Shown: positions 16,255-25,127 of the stretch, piece after piece
Numbering within the stretch: the stretch's first letter is position 1
How the letters are laid out: each line of letters opens with the position of its first letter
Assembly (NCBI GenBank): GCA_964461715.1
Contig: CAYWVR010000026.1
Span: forward strand, 1-50,168
Source: CAYWVR01 sp964461715
GTDB taxonomy: Bacteria > Planctomycetota > Phycisphaerae > FEN-1346
DNA length: 50,168 nucleotides
Direction of reading: 5' to 3'
Program-made: the position numbers and the translations under genes
The notes under the pieces: generated by a model
The model's database searches: none
What the model was told of the DNA's origin: nothing
The model's input: only the letters and a program-made list of their open reading frames with translations

Positions 16255-17340
16255 TTGAACGTCGCCTTGACAGGCCTGCCGCTTTCCGGAAAGACCTGCC
16301 TTTTTGACGCCCTGGCCGGGGGGGGCGTCGATTCGACCGCCCATCCCGCCCGGCCAGACCGGCCCAACCGGGCCAGCGTGGCGGTCCCGGACCCGCGCCG
16401 CGACTGGCTGGCCGAGCACTACGAGACCCGCAAGGTCACGCCCGTCCACATGGAGGTGCTGGACCTGCCGGGCCTGGCGGTGGGCCGCTCCGACCTGGCC
16501 GCCCAGAATACGGCGATCACCGAGCATCTTCGCCGCGCCGACGCCCTGGCGTACGTCTTGCGGGCGTTCGAGAACCCCCGCGCCCCGCATCCCCGCGGCC
16601 GGATCGACCCGCCGGCCGACCGCGACATTCTCTTCGGCGAATTCCTCATCCAGGACCTCGACACGACCCTCCGCCGCATCGAGAAGCTCGCGAAGGCCGT
16701 CCAGAAGCCCACGCCCGAGCGGGAGGCCCGCCGCCGCGAGCTCGAGCTCCTGGAGCGGATTCGCGAGGCCCTCGAGTCCGAGCAGCCCATCCAGGACGTG
16801 GCCCGATCCGAGGCCGAGCGGACCATGCTTCGCGGATTCGCGTTCCTGACCCTGAAGCCGACTCTCTCGGTGATCAATGTTGGCGAGGACGACGCGTCCG
16901 ACCCGGCCGCCGCCGCAGCCAGGTGGCCCGACATTCCGGAGCCGCGGGTGGCCCTGGCGGCGTCGATCGAGAGCGAAATCGCGCGGCTCCCGGCCGAGGA
17001 GCGGGAACCGTTCCTGGAGGACATGGGCCTCGCGCGGCTCCACGTCGGCGACGTCTGCCGAACCGTGTACCGGGCCCTGGACCGGATCACGTTCTACACG
17101 GTCGGGGAGAAGGAGGTGGCGGCCCGGTCGGTCCCTCGCGGGGCCACGGCTGTCGAGGCCGCCGGCGAGGTCCACACCGACATGGCCCGCGGCTTCATCC
17201 GGGCCGAGGTCATCCCCTACGACCATCTGCGGGAGGCCGGCAGCGCCAAGGACGCCCGGGCGGCGGGGCATTACCGGGTCGAGGGTCGCGATTACGTCGT
17301 CCAGGACGGTGACATCCTGCTCTTCCATTTCAGCCGCTAG
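16255..17340 (+). CDS. ychF: YchF/Obg-family nucleotide-binding protein
   Basis: This 361-residue protein has the length of YchF, a translation-factor-associated ATPase of the Obg family. P-loop GLPLSGKT (7-14), G3 DLPGL (70-74), and SVINVGE (N208-E211), the family's relaxed G4 that lets YchF prefer ATP over GTP. A helical coiled coil is inserted between, and a C-terminal TGS domain (about 275-361) contains EVHTDMARGFIRAEVI and DYVVQDGDILLF. The start is TTG 16255-16257, because no ATG or GTG precedes the conserved P-loop region at a suitable place. Ribosome binding is known for relatives. Confidence 0.92.
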   Translation: MNVALTGLPLSGKTCLFDALAGGGVDSTAHPARPDRPNRASVAVPDPRRDWLAEHYETRKVTPVHMEVLDLPGLAVGRSDLAAQNTAITEHLRRADALAYVLRAFENPRAPHPRGRIDPPADRDILFGEFLIQDLDTTLRRIEKLAKAVQKPTPEREARRRELELLERIREALESEQPIQDVARSEAERTMLRGFAFLTLKPTLSVINVGEDDASDPAAAAARWPDIPEPRVALAASIESEIARLPAEEREPFLEDMGLARLHVGDVCRTVYRALDRITFYTVGEKEVAARSVPRGATAVEAAGEVHTDMARGFIRAEVIPYDHLREAGSAKDARAAGHYRVEGRDYVVQDGDILLFHFSR

Positions 17341-17363
17341 CCGGGAGGACGCCTCACAGCCCC

Positions 17364-18221
17364 ATGCCGACCTCGACCGACCAGGTGATGCAGCGGGCTG
17401 TCCAGCGGGCGGGCATGAGCAAGGTTCCGCCCGACAGTCGCATCTATCGCCCCGCAGAGGGCGTGGAGCGGGTGCTGGCGGTGATCGACGCCCCGTGCGA
17501 CGAGCTGGCCGCCGCCCGGGCCGCGGGCTTCGACCTGGTCCTCGCGCACCATCCGCCCGATCTCTTCGTCGGCGAGGACTTTCTCCGCGTCATGGACCGC
17601 CACGTGGACCTCATGACCACCGCCGGCGTACCGCCTGACAAGGCCGCGCGGGCCCGCGACGAGGCGCGGTCCGTGTTCGTCCGCGGACGCGGCGCACGGG
17701 GCCGCGGTGCTGCGTCCCACGAAGCCATTGCCCGGGTCGCGGAGGAGGCCGGCATCGGCCTCATGAACGTGCACCAGCCTTGCGACGAGGTGGGCCGCCG
17801 GATTCTCCAGGCTACGGCCGACGCCCTCGATCCCAAGGCGACGGCGGCCGATCTGGTGGAGGCGTTCGGCAGCCTGCCCGAGATCGCCTGGGCCGAGGAG
17901 CGCCCCCGGATCGTCTGCGGACGGCCTGACGCGCCGCTCGGCCGCACCCTCGTCGTCCATGCCGCCGGCACGAACGGGGGCTACGCCGTCGCCGCGGCTC
18001 TCTTCGAGGCGGGCGTCGGAACGGTGGTCTACATCCACCTGGACCCCGCCGAGGGCGAGCGGCTGCGGGCCGAGGGGCGCGGCACGGTCATCGTGACGGG
18101 TCACTACGCCTCGGATTCGGTCGGCATCAACCCGTTGCTCGACGATCTCGAACGGGATGGGATCGAGCTGGCGGTCGGGCCGAAGCTCATCCGCGCCCAA
18201 GCCTCGGGTGGCGGCGCGTGA
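17364..18221 (+). CDS. Nif3-like dinuclear metal centre protein (DUF34)
   Basis: This 285-residue protein looks like a divergent Nif3/DUF34 member. These proteins form toroid hexamers with two metal ions per subunit. Metal-ligand motifs include LVLAHHPP near residue 69 and, late in the protein, VIVTGHYASDSVGINPLL, matching the typical GHyatE block. The biochemical role of the family is unsettled; GTP cyclohydrolase-like and metal-chaperone roles have been proposed. The stop codon overlaps a possible GTG of cinA, so the two genes are co-transcribed. A Gly/Arg-rich stretch around 112-120 is unusual and may be a loop. Confidence 0.78.
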   Translation: MPTSTDQVMQRAVQRAGMSKVPPDSRIYRPAEGVERVLAVIDAPCDELAAARAAGFDLVLAHHPPDLFVGEDFLRVMDRHVDLMTTAGVPPDKAARARDEARSVFVRGRGARGRGAASHEAIARVAEEAGIGLMNVHQPCDEVGRRILQATADALDPKATAADLVEAFGSLPEIAWAEERPRIVCGRPDAPLGRTLVVHAAGTNGGYAVAAALFEAGVGTVVYIHLDPAEGERLRAEGRGTVIVTGHYASDSVGINPLLDDLERDGIELAVGPKLIRAQASGGGA

Positions 18222-18232
18222 AAGGAGACGCC

Positions 18233-19468
18233 GTGAGGGCCGTTGTCCTTTCCATCGGAAGCGAGTTGGTGACGGGGCTCTCGCTCGATACCCACGCCCG
18301 CGACATTGCCCGGTTACTCGCCGGGCTGGGCGCGGACGTCCTCCGCCATGTGACCCTCGACGACGACGCCGAGGCCATCGCCCGGGCCTTCCGCGAGGGA
18401 GCCGCCGACGCCGACCTTGTCATCGCCACGGGTGGACTGGGGCCCACCGCCGACGACCGGACGCGGGACGGCCTGGCCGCGGCGATGGAGGCGCCCCTGG
18501 AGGAGAATCCGAAGGCGCGCGCCGCCCTGGAAGCCTGGGCCGCCTCCCGCGGGCGGACCCTCAGCCCGTCGAACCTGCGGCAGATCATGCTCCCCCGCGG
18601 CGCCGAGCCCCTCTCGAACCCGGCGGGCACGGCCTGCGGCATCGCCGCCCGCATCGGCGCTTGCCGCGTCTTCTGCATGCCCGGTGTGCCGAACGAGATG
18701 AGGCGGATGCTGGCCGAGGAGGTCCTGCCGCGCGTTCGCGAGAAAGCGGAGCGGGGAACCGTGAGCATGGTTCGGACGGTGCGGACCTTCGGGATGCCGG
18801 AGTCGGAGCTGGGCGAGCGGATCGTTGACCTCATGGCCCGGGACCGCCGCCCCCGTGCCGCCACCGCCGTGCACTTGGGCATCATCGACATCCACCTCCA
18901 CGCCACGGGTCTCGCCGAGGAGGTCGAGCGGCTGCTGGAGGCCGACGTGGCCGAGATCCGGCAGCGACTGGGGCGGGCCGTCTTCGCCGAGGGCGAGACC
19001 CCCATGGAGGAGGCCGTGGCCGACCTCCTGGCCGAGCGCGGCGTGAGCGTAGCGTTGGCCGAATCGTGTACGGGCGGGCTCATCACGGCGTGGCTCGTCG
19101 CGATCCCCGGCGCGAGCGACTGGCTGCTCGAGGGCGATGTCGTCTACTCCAACGCGGCCAAGACCCGCGTCGCGGGCGTCCCGGGCGACCTCATCGACGC
19201 CGAAGGCGCCGTCAGCGAGGCCGTGGCCCGGGCCCTGGCCGAGGGGATTCGCGCGGCCTCCGGGGCCGACCTGGCCCTCTCCGTCAGCGGCATTGCGGGC
19301 CCCACGGGCGGTAGCCTGGGGAAACCCGTTGGCACTGTCTGGTTCGGCCTCGCCCACGCCGGGGGCACGGAGACTGTCCGCCATGTCTTCCCCGGCGATC
19401 GAGCTCATGTCCGCCACCGCGCGGCGTACTTCGGACTCCATTTGCTGCGGCTGCACCTGGCGGGGTGA
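18233..19468 (+). CDS. cinA: CinA family protein (MoCF domain plus nicotinamide-nucleotide amidase domain)
   Basis: This 411-residue CinA has two parts. The N-terminal molybdopterin-binding-like (COG1058) domain has VVLSIGSELVTG and ATGGLGPTADDRTRDGL. The C-terminal PncC domain has ALAESCTGGLITAWL (Ser/Thr/Gly near 278-282) and SGIAGPTGGS. In relatives these hydrolyse ADP-ribose-like compounds and deamidate NMN in pyridine-nucleotide salvage. I prefer GTG 18233-18235, because AAAGGAG (18221-18227) sits five bases upstream. A GTG at 18218 overlaps the stop of the Nif3-like gene and has no comparable site. Confidence 0.93.
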   Translation: MRAVVLSIGSELVTGLSLDTHARDIARLLAGLGADVLRHVTLDDDAEAIARAFREGAADADLVIATGGLGPTADDRTRDGLAAAMEAPLEENPKARAALEAWAASRGRTLSPSNLRQIMLPRGAEPLSNPAGTACGIAARIGACRVFCMPGVPNEMRRMLAEEVLPRVREKAERGTVSMVRTVRTFGMPESELGERIVDLMARDRRPRAATAVHLGIIDIHLHATGLAEEVERLLEADVAEIRQRLGRAVFAEGETPMEEAVADLLAERGVSVALAESCTGGLITAWLVAIPGASDWLLEGDVVYSNAAKTRVAGVPGDLIDAEGAVSEAVARALAEGIRAASGADLALSVSGIAGPTGGSLGKPVGTVWFGLAHAGGTETVRHVFPGDRAHVRHRAAYFGLHLLRLHLAG

Positions 19469-19550
19469 CCCCGGCGGCCAGAGGTGTCCGCGACCCTTGT
19501 ATCGTGTCCCCGCTCGGCGTATCCTTGGGCAGGTCCAGGGAGCGGTGCGG

Positions 19551-21959
19551 ATGAGACACGGCGTGAGGTGGTGGGTGGCGGTGCTGGCGGGCGTGGTCCC
19601 GGGATGGGCTGCCGGCGGAGCGAGCGCGGACGTCACCGACGCCGACGTCACTCGCGCCATCGAGAAGGGCAAGGCCTATATCCTCAGCAAGCAGCGCCTC
19701 GACGGGGCTTGGAACGACAAGGTCCATTACTACGCCGACGGCGCCGTCGGGGAAACGGAGCTCTGTCTTGCGACGCTGGCCTTCACGGGCGAGCATCCGA
19801 ACCGCGAGATGATCGCCAAGGGCCTCCAGGCCCTCTTGTCGCGCCGTCTGAACTACACCTACGCGGTCAGCGCCCGGATGATTGCCCTGGCCCATCTCCA
19901 AGGCAAGCTCCTCGGCGACCGCCGCCGCCTCGTTCGCGAGGCCCTGAAGCGCGACGCCCTCTGGCTGGCTTCCACCCAGAACCGCGGCGGGGGGTGGGGC
20001 TACCTGGGGCAGGGCGGCAAGATGGCCAGCAACGCCTACACGGACCTCTCGAACACGCAGATGGCCATGCTCGCCCTCCGCGAGGCCGCCCGCGCGGGCA
20101 TCGAGGTGCCCGACGCCGTGTGGGTGCGCTCCCTCAAGCACTACGTCACGCGCCAGCGCCCCGACGGGTCCTGGAACTACGGCGAGACCGACAAGCGCGC
20201 CGGCGGGACGAACCGCGAGGGCTACGGGGCCATGACGGCGGCCGGCCTCGCCTCGGTCCTCATCGCCGCCGACTTCCTCGACGCCGCGAGCGGCTGTCCC
20301 TGCAGGGGCGGGCGGTCCGGCCGCGTCCAGTCCGACCTCGACCGGCGCGTCGATGCGGCCCTCCAGTGGCTCGAACGCAACTTCTCGACTACCGAGAACC
20401 CCCGCGGCGCCGAGGCCTTTGGCAAGCGGATTCACTACTGGTTCTACAGCGTCGAGCGGGCAGGCTCGGCCGCCGGGTACAAGTACTTCGGTGGCCACGA
20501 CTGGTTCCGCGAGATCGCCAAGGTCCTTCTCGGCTCGCAGAAGGAGGACGGAAGCTGGCAGGGCCAGTACGGCCCGCTCATCACCACGTGCTTCTGCACC
20601 ATGTTCCTCTACAAGGGCCGCGCGCCCATCCTCTTCAACAAGCTCCAGTTCGACGGCCAATGGAACAACCACCGCCGCGACGTCGCCCACCTCGTCGAGT
20701 ACTTCAAACGCTTCAAGGAGCAGCCCTTCCACTGGCAGATCGTGAACCTCCGGGCGCCCGTCGACGAGCTGCACGATGCCCCGGTCCTGGTGATGACGGC
20801 CGAGACGGCGCCCGAGTTCTCGCCGCTCGAGCGATCCAAGCTCCGCCGCTTCACGGATACGGGCGGCACGATCCTCGTCGAGGCTTCGTGCGGCAATGTG
20901 GCCGTGCGCCGATGGTTCCGCAAGTTCGCCGCCGAGGTCTGGCCGGAGTGGCCTTTGACGGCCCTCGACAACGGCCATCCCGTCTTCAACGACCCGTATC
21001 CGATCAAACCGTTGCCGGAGCTCTCCAGCATCCACGATGGCGTCCGGGACGTCCTCTTTTTCTCGGACGAGGATCTCGGCTGCGCCTGGCAGTTGAAGGC
21101 CTACGCCGCCAAGGAGTATCTGTTTCAACTGGGCGTGAACGTCGTCCACGTGGCCACGGACGCCGCCCCTCTCCGGGCGAAGCTCGCCCCCGCCTCGCCC
21201 GTGGACACCGAGCCGCGCTACGCTGCCGCCGTCAAGGCCGGGCCGCGATGCACCTTGCGCCTGGTGCGCGTGCGGCACGGGGGGGACTGGCAGACCGGGG
21301 TGGTCTACGGCGGGCCGGCGCGCCTGGCTGCGGGGCTTCGCGAACGGGCCGGGGTGACGCTCCGTTGCCTGGAGGCAGGCACGGCCGCGGCGGACCTGAG
21401 GCCGGAGGACGTGGCCCTCGTGACCGGCAGCGGTCCCTTCACGCTCACCGGCGACGAGATTGCCGCCCTCGAGACGGCGGCCGAGGCGGGGACGTGGCTG
21501 TGGTTCGAGGCCGCGACCGGCTCGCCGAAGTTCGACCAGTCGATGCGTGTCCTGGCCGAGCGGGCTGGGTGGACGCTCCGGCTCATGCCGGAGACCTCGG
21601 ACCTCGTGACGGGCCGCATGACGCCTGCCGTGGGGCACGATCTGCGGGAGGAGGTCCAGTTCCGGCGGGCCTTGCGCATCCCCCGCGCCGGGCGCGACCG
21701 GGCCGAACTGATCGGCATCTTCAAGGGCGACCACATGATCGGCGTCTACTCGCCCTTCGACACGCTCTTTGCGATGACGCCCTACGAGGCGTATGATTGC
21801 CGCGGGTACATGCCCGCCGATGCCGCCGCTGTGGCTACGAACGTCGTCCTCTGGGCGACGAGCCACGGGCCCGGGTCGGAGGTCGCTGAGCCAGCGGAGG
21901 ACGAGGCCCCGGAAATCCCGCCTCCGACCGAAGTGCCGCAACCGGCGGAGGCGCCCTAG
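19551..21959 (+). CDS. Secreted prenyltransferase/cyclase-fold and DUF4159 protein
   Basis: This 802-residue exported protein has a signal peptide (about 1-27). The first half (about 30-430) contains repeated alpha/alpha-toroid motifs of the terpene cyclase / prenyltransferase fold: KQRLDGAWND, TQNRGGGWGY, RQRPDGSWNYGE, SQKEDGSWQGQYG. The second half (about 450-780) fits DUF4159: NWQ-like HWQIVNLRAPV, RFTDTGGTILVEASCG, and YSPFDTLFAMTPYEAYDCRG. This pairing is common in planctomycetes, and I know of no established function. DUF4159 resembles a glutamine-amidotransferase-like fold. The tail is Pro/Glu-rich. The gene overlaps the convergent MerR gene by four bases. Confidence 0.82.
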   Translation: MRHGVRWWVAVLAGVVPGWAAGGASADVTDADVTRAIEKGKAYILSKQRLDGAWNDKVHYYADGAVGETELCLATLAFTGEHPNREMIAKGLQALLSRRLNYTYAVSARMIALAHLQGKLLGDRRRLVREALKRDALWLASTQNRGGGWGYLGQGGKMASNAYTDLSNTQMAMLALREAARAGIEVPDAVWVRSLKHYVTRQRPDGSWNYGETDKRAGGTNREGYGAMTAAGLASVLIAADFLDAASGCPCRGGRSGRVQSDLDRRVDAALQWLERNFSTTENPRGAEAFGKRIHYWFYSVERAGSAAGYKYFGGHDWFREIAKVLLGSQKEDGSWQGQYGPLITTCFCTMFLYKGRAPILFNKLQFDGQWNNHRRDVAHLVEYFKRFKEQPFHWQIVNLRAPVDELHDAPVLVMTAETAPEFSPLERSKLRRFTDTGGTILVEASCGNVAVRRWFRKFAAEVWPEWPLTALDNGHPVFNDPYPIKPLPELSSIHDGVRDVLFFSDEDLGCAWQLKAYAAKEYLFQLGVNVVHVATDAAPLRAKLAPASPVDTEPRYAAAVKAGPRCTLRLVRVRHGGDWQTGVVYGGPARLAAGLRERAGVTLRCLEAGTAAADLRPEDVALVTGSGPFTLTGDEIAALETAAEAGTWLWFEAATGSPKFDQSMRVLAERAGWTLRLMPETSDLVTGRMTPAVGHDLREEVQFRRALRIPRAGRDRAELIGIFKGDHMIGVYSPFDTLFAMTPYEAYDCRGYMPADAAAVATNVVLWATSHGPGSEVAEPAEDEAPEIPPPTEVPQPAEAP

Positions 21960-22213
21960 AGCCGGTCTCGGATGAAGATCTCGCGGATTTCGCGCAGCGT
22001 GTACCGCTTTTTGAGGTCCAGGAGCAGTTGAATCCGCCGGACGGTGGCCGCGTCGAAAAGACGCTGGCCGCCGGGTGTGCGCGTCGTCTCGGCGATCAGG
22101 CCGTACATGCAGTAGGTGCTGACGACCTGGCGGGAAACGCCGGCCATCTCGGCGATCTCGCCGATGCGATAGAGCGTGGGCTCGTCGGCGTCGGAATGGG
22201 TCGGAGGGCTCAT
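21956..22213 (-). CDS. Short MerR-type helix-turn-helix regulator
   Basis: This 85-residue protein is essentially only a MerR DNA-binding domain: LYRIGEIAEMAGVSRQVVSTYCMYGLI, then TPGGQRLFDAATVRRIQLLLDLKKRYTLREIREIF. The Tyr, Gly-Gly-Gln-Arg and Leu-Arg-Glu-Ile positions are standard. It lacks the dimerisation helix and effector domain of full MerR proteins, like small HTH excisionase/SoxR-like factors. The ATG at 22211-22213 is chosen; extending upstream would cross the divergent promoter region. It is divergent from the TIM-barrel isomerase gene (83-base gap), which it may regulate. Confidence 0.82.
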   Translation of the reverse strand: MSPPTHSDADEPTLYRIGEIAEMAGVSRQVVSTYCMYGLIAETTRTPGGQRLFDAATVRRIQLLLDLKKRYTLREIREIFIRDRL

Positions 22214-22296
22214 GGAGCGGTTTAAAGGGGGTATCGGGCCCGGGCGCGGCGGGACTTGAGGCAATCGCTTGCGCCCGGGAGACGGAGGGGTGCCGG

Positions 22297-23136
22297 ATGG
22301 AACCGAGGCACACGATCGGATGCGCACTGTGGTCGCTCGGCGAGCCGGACACGGTCCGCGGGATCGGTCGGGTGGCGGAGATGGAGTTCGAGGCGGTCCA
22401 GTTCGCGTTCCTCGACGACGCGGACCTGGAGCCGGAGCGGCTCCGCGACGTTGCCGCCGCCCTGGAACGCTCGGGCTTGACGTCCGTGGCGGGCATGATC
22501 AGCTTCCCCGGCGAGGATTACACGACCCTGGACTCGATTCGCGCCACGGGCGGATTCATCCCGCCCAAGCCCTTCGAGGCGCGCCTCGATCGGTGTCGCC
22601 GCGTGGGACGGGCCCTGGCGTCGCTGGGTTTGGAGCACGTGACCACCCACGCGGGCACGGTCCCCGAGCCGAACGACGCGACGTACGGTCCGGGTCTGGA
22701 GCGCGTCGCCCGTGCCGTCGATGCCCTGCATGCCGAGGGCCTGACGGTGGGCCTGGAGACCGGACCCGAGACGTCGGCCGTCCTGAGCCGGCTCCTCGAC
22801 GACCTTGGTCGCGACTTCGTCAGCGTGAACTTCGACCCGGCCAATTTCGTCCTCTACGGCACCGAGAATCCGGTCGAGGCGGCACGGGCCTTGGCGCCCC
22901 GGGTGACGCTGATGCATGCCAAGGATGCCGCCTGGGCCGAGGAGCCGGGCCGGACGTGGGGCGCCGAGACGGTCCCAGGCGAGGGGCTGGCGGACGTGGA
23001 GGGAGTCCTTGCGGCTCTCGAGTCGGGCGGCTTCGGAGGGCCGATCGTCCTCGAAAGGGAGGGCGGAACGGACCGTCCCGGGGACCTCAAGGCCGGCAAG
23101 GCGTTCATCGAGGCGATCCTGGAGCGGAGGGGATGA
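22297..23136 (+). CDS. Sugar phosphate isomerase/epimerase family TIM-barrel protein
   Basis: This 279-residue protein belongs to the xylose isomerase-like AP-endonuclease-2 superfamily: FEAVQFAFLDDAD, a HVTTHAGTVPEP strand with a metal-site His, GLETGPE, a metal-binding cluster VNFDPANFVLYG, LMHAKDA and a closing PIVLEREGG. These enzymes rearrange sugars or inositols through a divalent metal; the substrate is unknown. It starts at ATG 22297 with GGAGGGGTGCCGG upstream. It is divergent from a short MerR regulator. Two further members of the superfamily lie at 40-42 kb. Confidence 0.85.
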   Translation: MEPRHTIGCALWSLGEPDTVRGIGRVAEMEFEAVQFAFLDDADLEPERLRDVAAALERSGLTSVAGMISFPGEDYTTLDSIRATGGFIPPKPFEARLDRCRRVGRALASLGLEHVTTHAGTVPEPNDATYGPGLERVARAVDALHAEGLTVGLETGPETSAVLSRLLDDLGRDFVSVNFDPANFVLYGTENPVEAARALAPRVTLMHAKDAAWAEEPGRTWGAETVPGEGLADVEGVLAALESGGFGGPIVLEREGGTDRPGDLKAGKAFIEAILERRG

Positions 23137-23202
23137 GCGACGCACCGGCCGAAACCGGCTGCCGCACAGAAGGAGATTCTTCGGGATTCGTGGGATTTTC
23201 TG

Positions 23203-23232
23203 TTGGCGTGGCGGGGTTTCATCGCGTATTAG
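23203..23232 (+). promoter_or_regulatory. Possible promoter of the ECF sigma operon
   Basis: TTGGCG (23203-23208), an 18-base spacer and TATTAG (23227-23232) lie about 80 bases before the sigma factor ATG. The match is modest, but it is the best in the 175-base gap. ECF sigma factors often also drive their own operon from a different promoter type, which I cannot identify here. Confidence 0.3.
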
Positions 23233-23311
23233 AAATAGGGGCGTAAACGGTCCGCAGGTCTCATGTTGCGTCTGCGGCGAACCGGGGGGCGGAATCAGGG
23301 GCGACTCCGCT

Positions 23312-23968
23312 ATGGCCAAAGCGATGGCTGCAACCGCCGGCGCCTATGAGGGAATGCATCCCGGCGCCGCGGCCGACTACGACGTCGGCCTGATGCTGCG
23401 GTTCCAGGAAGGCGACGAGATGGCCTTCCAGGAACTCATCGAACGCAATCACTCCCGCGTCATCGGACTCATCTACCGCTTCGTCACCGATGCCGCCGAT
23501 GCGGAGGACTTGGCCCAAGAGGTCTTTCTGAGGATCTACCGGGCGCGGCACAACTACCGGCCCGCGGCCAAGTTCTCGACGTGGATGTTCCGGATCGCGG
23601 CGAACGTGAGCCTGAACGCCCTGCGGGCCCGGGCCAACCGCCGCGACGACGTTTCCATGGAGCAGTTGGCCCGCTCCCACGACGGGCCCCAGACGCTGCC
23701 CGACCCCGAGGCCGTGGCTCCGGACTCGAACATCCAGCAGACCGAGCTCCAGGTCAAGGTCCAGGAGGCGATCCGGGAGCTCCCCGAGAAGCAGCAGATC
23801 GCCGTCGTCCTCAACAAGTACGAGGGCTTGAGCTACGCCGACATCGCCCAAACGCTCGGCTGCTCGACCATGGCCGTCAAGAGCCTCCTCGCCCGTGCCC
23901 GCGAGAACCTGAAGAACCGGTTGCTGCTGTACCTGCGAACCGGCCGCGAGAAGCAGAAGATCGGCTAG
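23312..23968 (+). CDS. ECF-type RNA polymerase sigma factor
   Basis: This 218-residue sigma-70 family protein has region 2 (about 35-110), with DAEDLAQEVFLRIY and FSTWMFRIAANVSLNALR, and region 4 (about 148-205), with ELPEKQQIAVVLNKYEGLSYADIAQTLGCSTMAVKSLLARAR. Region 3 is absent, as in ECF (RpoE-like) factors. The start ATG 23312 is preceded by GGAATCAGGGGCG, a poor ribosome site; an in-frame extension to the left overlaps the isomerase gene and is shadow. The next gene encodes a zinc-finger anti-sigma candidate, so this is a regulated sigma cassette. Confidence 0.93.
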   Translation: MAKAMAATAGAYEGMHPGAAADYDVGLMLRFQEGDEMAFQELIERNHSRVIGLIYRFVTDAADAEDLAQEVFLRIYRARHNYRPAAKFSTWMFRIAANVSLNALRARANRRDDVSMEQLARSHDGPQTLPDPEAVAPDSNIQQTELQVKVQEAIRELPEKQQIAVVLNKYEGLSYADIAQTLGCSTMAVKSLLARARENLKNRLLLYLRTGREKQKIG

Positions 23969-24058
23969 GGCCGCATTTTCGGCGACCTTTTCGCGGAACC
24001 CGCCAGCTTGCCCTTGGGTTCAAGGGTCGGTGACTCGAACCTTGGGATTCGGCGCGTC

Positions 24059-24571
24059 ATGGGAAAGAGTGTATGCACGTGGATTCGGAGCGTTCTCTCC
24101 GCCTACATCGACGGTGAGCTGAAGCCGTCGTCCACGCGCGCCGTCCGCCACCACCTGAAGCACTGCGAGTCCTGCCGCGCCCATTACACCCTCCTTCGAA
24201 GCGCTTGGGAGCTGCTGGACGACATGCCGTCGGCCCCGGTCCGCTCCGGCTTCACGTCGCGGATGATGGCCCGCGTCGTCGAGGAGAAGGAGCTGGAGAA
24301 GCTGGCCGCGCCGCGCCGGGAGCACCGCGTGCTGCGGCACGTACTGGCGAGCGTGACGGGGGTGGCCGCCGGGCTGGTTCTCGGGTTCTCGATGTACACG
24401 TGGACGGGCTCCAACTGGACGGGCCTGCCGGTCGATCCGGCGAGCCCCGTCGAGCAGGAGGTGAGCCGCCATCTTCCGTTCCTCGAGGACGCCGGGCTGA
24501 TGGACGAAGTGGCCGTGATCGAGGCGATGGAGCGGCTGGCGGCCGACGAGGCCGATTCCGAAGGGACCTGA
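24059..24571 (+). CDS. Membrane-anchored zinc-finger anti-sigma factor
   Basis: This 170-residue protein has the zf-HC2 signature LSAYIDGELKPSST followed by H-x3-C-x2-C (HLKHCESC) near residues 30-45, which binds zinc and usually the ECF sigma factor. One transmembrane helix follows (about 100-120: LASVTGVAAGLVLGFSMYTW). The C-terminal 45 residues are acidic and would be periplasmic. It should hold the sigma factor of 23312-23968 inactive until an envelope signal arrives. I chose the ATG at 24059 (GGCGCGTC precedes it); an alternative TTG at 24008 adds 17 unlikely residues. Confidence 0.87.
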   Translation: MGKSVCTWIRSVLSAYIDGELKPSSTRAVRHHLKHCESCRAHYTLLRSAWELLDDMPSAPVRSGFTSRMMARVVEEKELEKLAAPRREHRVLRHVLASVTGVAAGLVLGFSMYTWTGSNWTGLPVDPASPVEQEVSRHLPFLEDAGLMDEVAVIEAMERLAADEADSEGT

Positions 24572-24572
24572 C

Positions 24573-25124
24573 GTGGACACGCGACGCGAAGCCCTGCTCA
24601 AGCGGAAGCGCCGGCGACGGGTGCGCCTGATGACGCTCTGCGTTGCCACGGCGCTTGTGTGCGGGGCGGTCGTCGCCACGGTCACCCCGCGGGCCTTGAT
24701 CGGCGAGGAGGCGACCTCGCAGCGTCCCGCGACCACGGCGGCCCCTGAGCCGGTCCCGGTGTCGGCGGAGGGCGAGGCCCTCCTCCTGCGGTTGGCCGAG
24801 CGCTTCGACGTCGACCCCCGCGAGGTCCGGAGCAGCACCCAGCGGTGGGCCTCCATGAGCGAGAGCGAGCGGCGGCGGTTCTTCGAGACGTACTGGCGGA
24901 TCGTCGAACTCGACCCCGAGGAGAAAGAGGCCCTCTTCCAGCAGTACGCCGCCTTCCGAAGCCGCGATCACAATCGTCGTGAGCACCTTCGTCGGCGGGC
25001 CCGTCAGCTTCGCGAGTTCGTCGAGGGCCTCAGCCTCCAGGACCAAGCGGTCTTCGAAGGCATGACGCCCGAGCAACGCGCGAAGCGGCTCCTGGAGAGC
25101 TGGGGGAAGCGCTACGGCGAGTGA
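24573..25124 (+). CDS. Membrane-anchored DUF3106-like protein of the sigma cassette
   Basis: This 183-residue protein starts at GTG, one base after the anti-sigma stop, so it is translationally coupled to it. A very basic cytoplasmic tip (KRKRRRRVR) precedes a single membrane helix (about 18-36). A 60-residue linker follows, then a helical, Trp/Glu/Arg-rich domain (WASMSESERRRFFETYWRI, LDPEEKEALFQQYAAF, MTPEQRAKRLLESW) similar to DUF3106 repeats. It may be the sensor or modulator of the anti-sigma factor, by position. The function is unknown; the location is inferred to be periplasmic. Confidence 0.7.
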   Translation: MDTRREALLKRKRRRRVRLMTLCVATALVCGAVVATVTPRALIGEEATSQRPATTAAPEPVPVSAEGEALLLRLAERFDVDPREVRSSTQRWASMSESERRRFFETYWRIVELDPEEKEALFQQYAAFRSRDHNRREHLRRRARQLREFVEGLSLQDQAVFEGMTPEQRAKRLLESWGKRYGE

Positions 25125-25127
25125 CGC

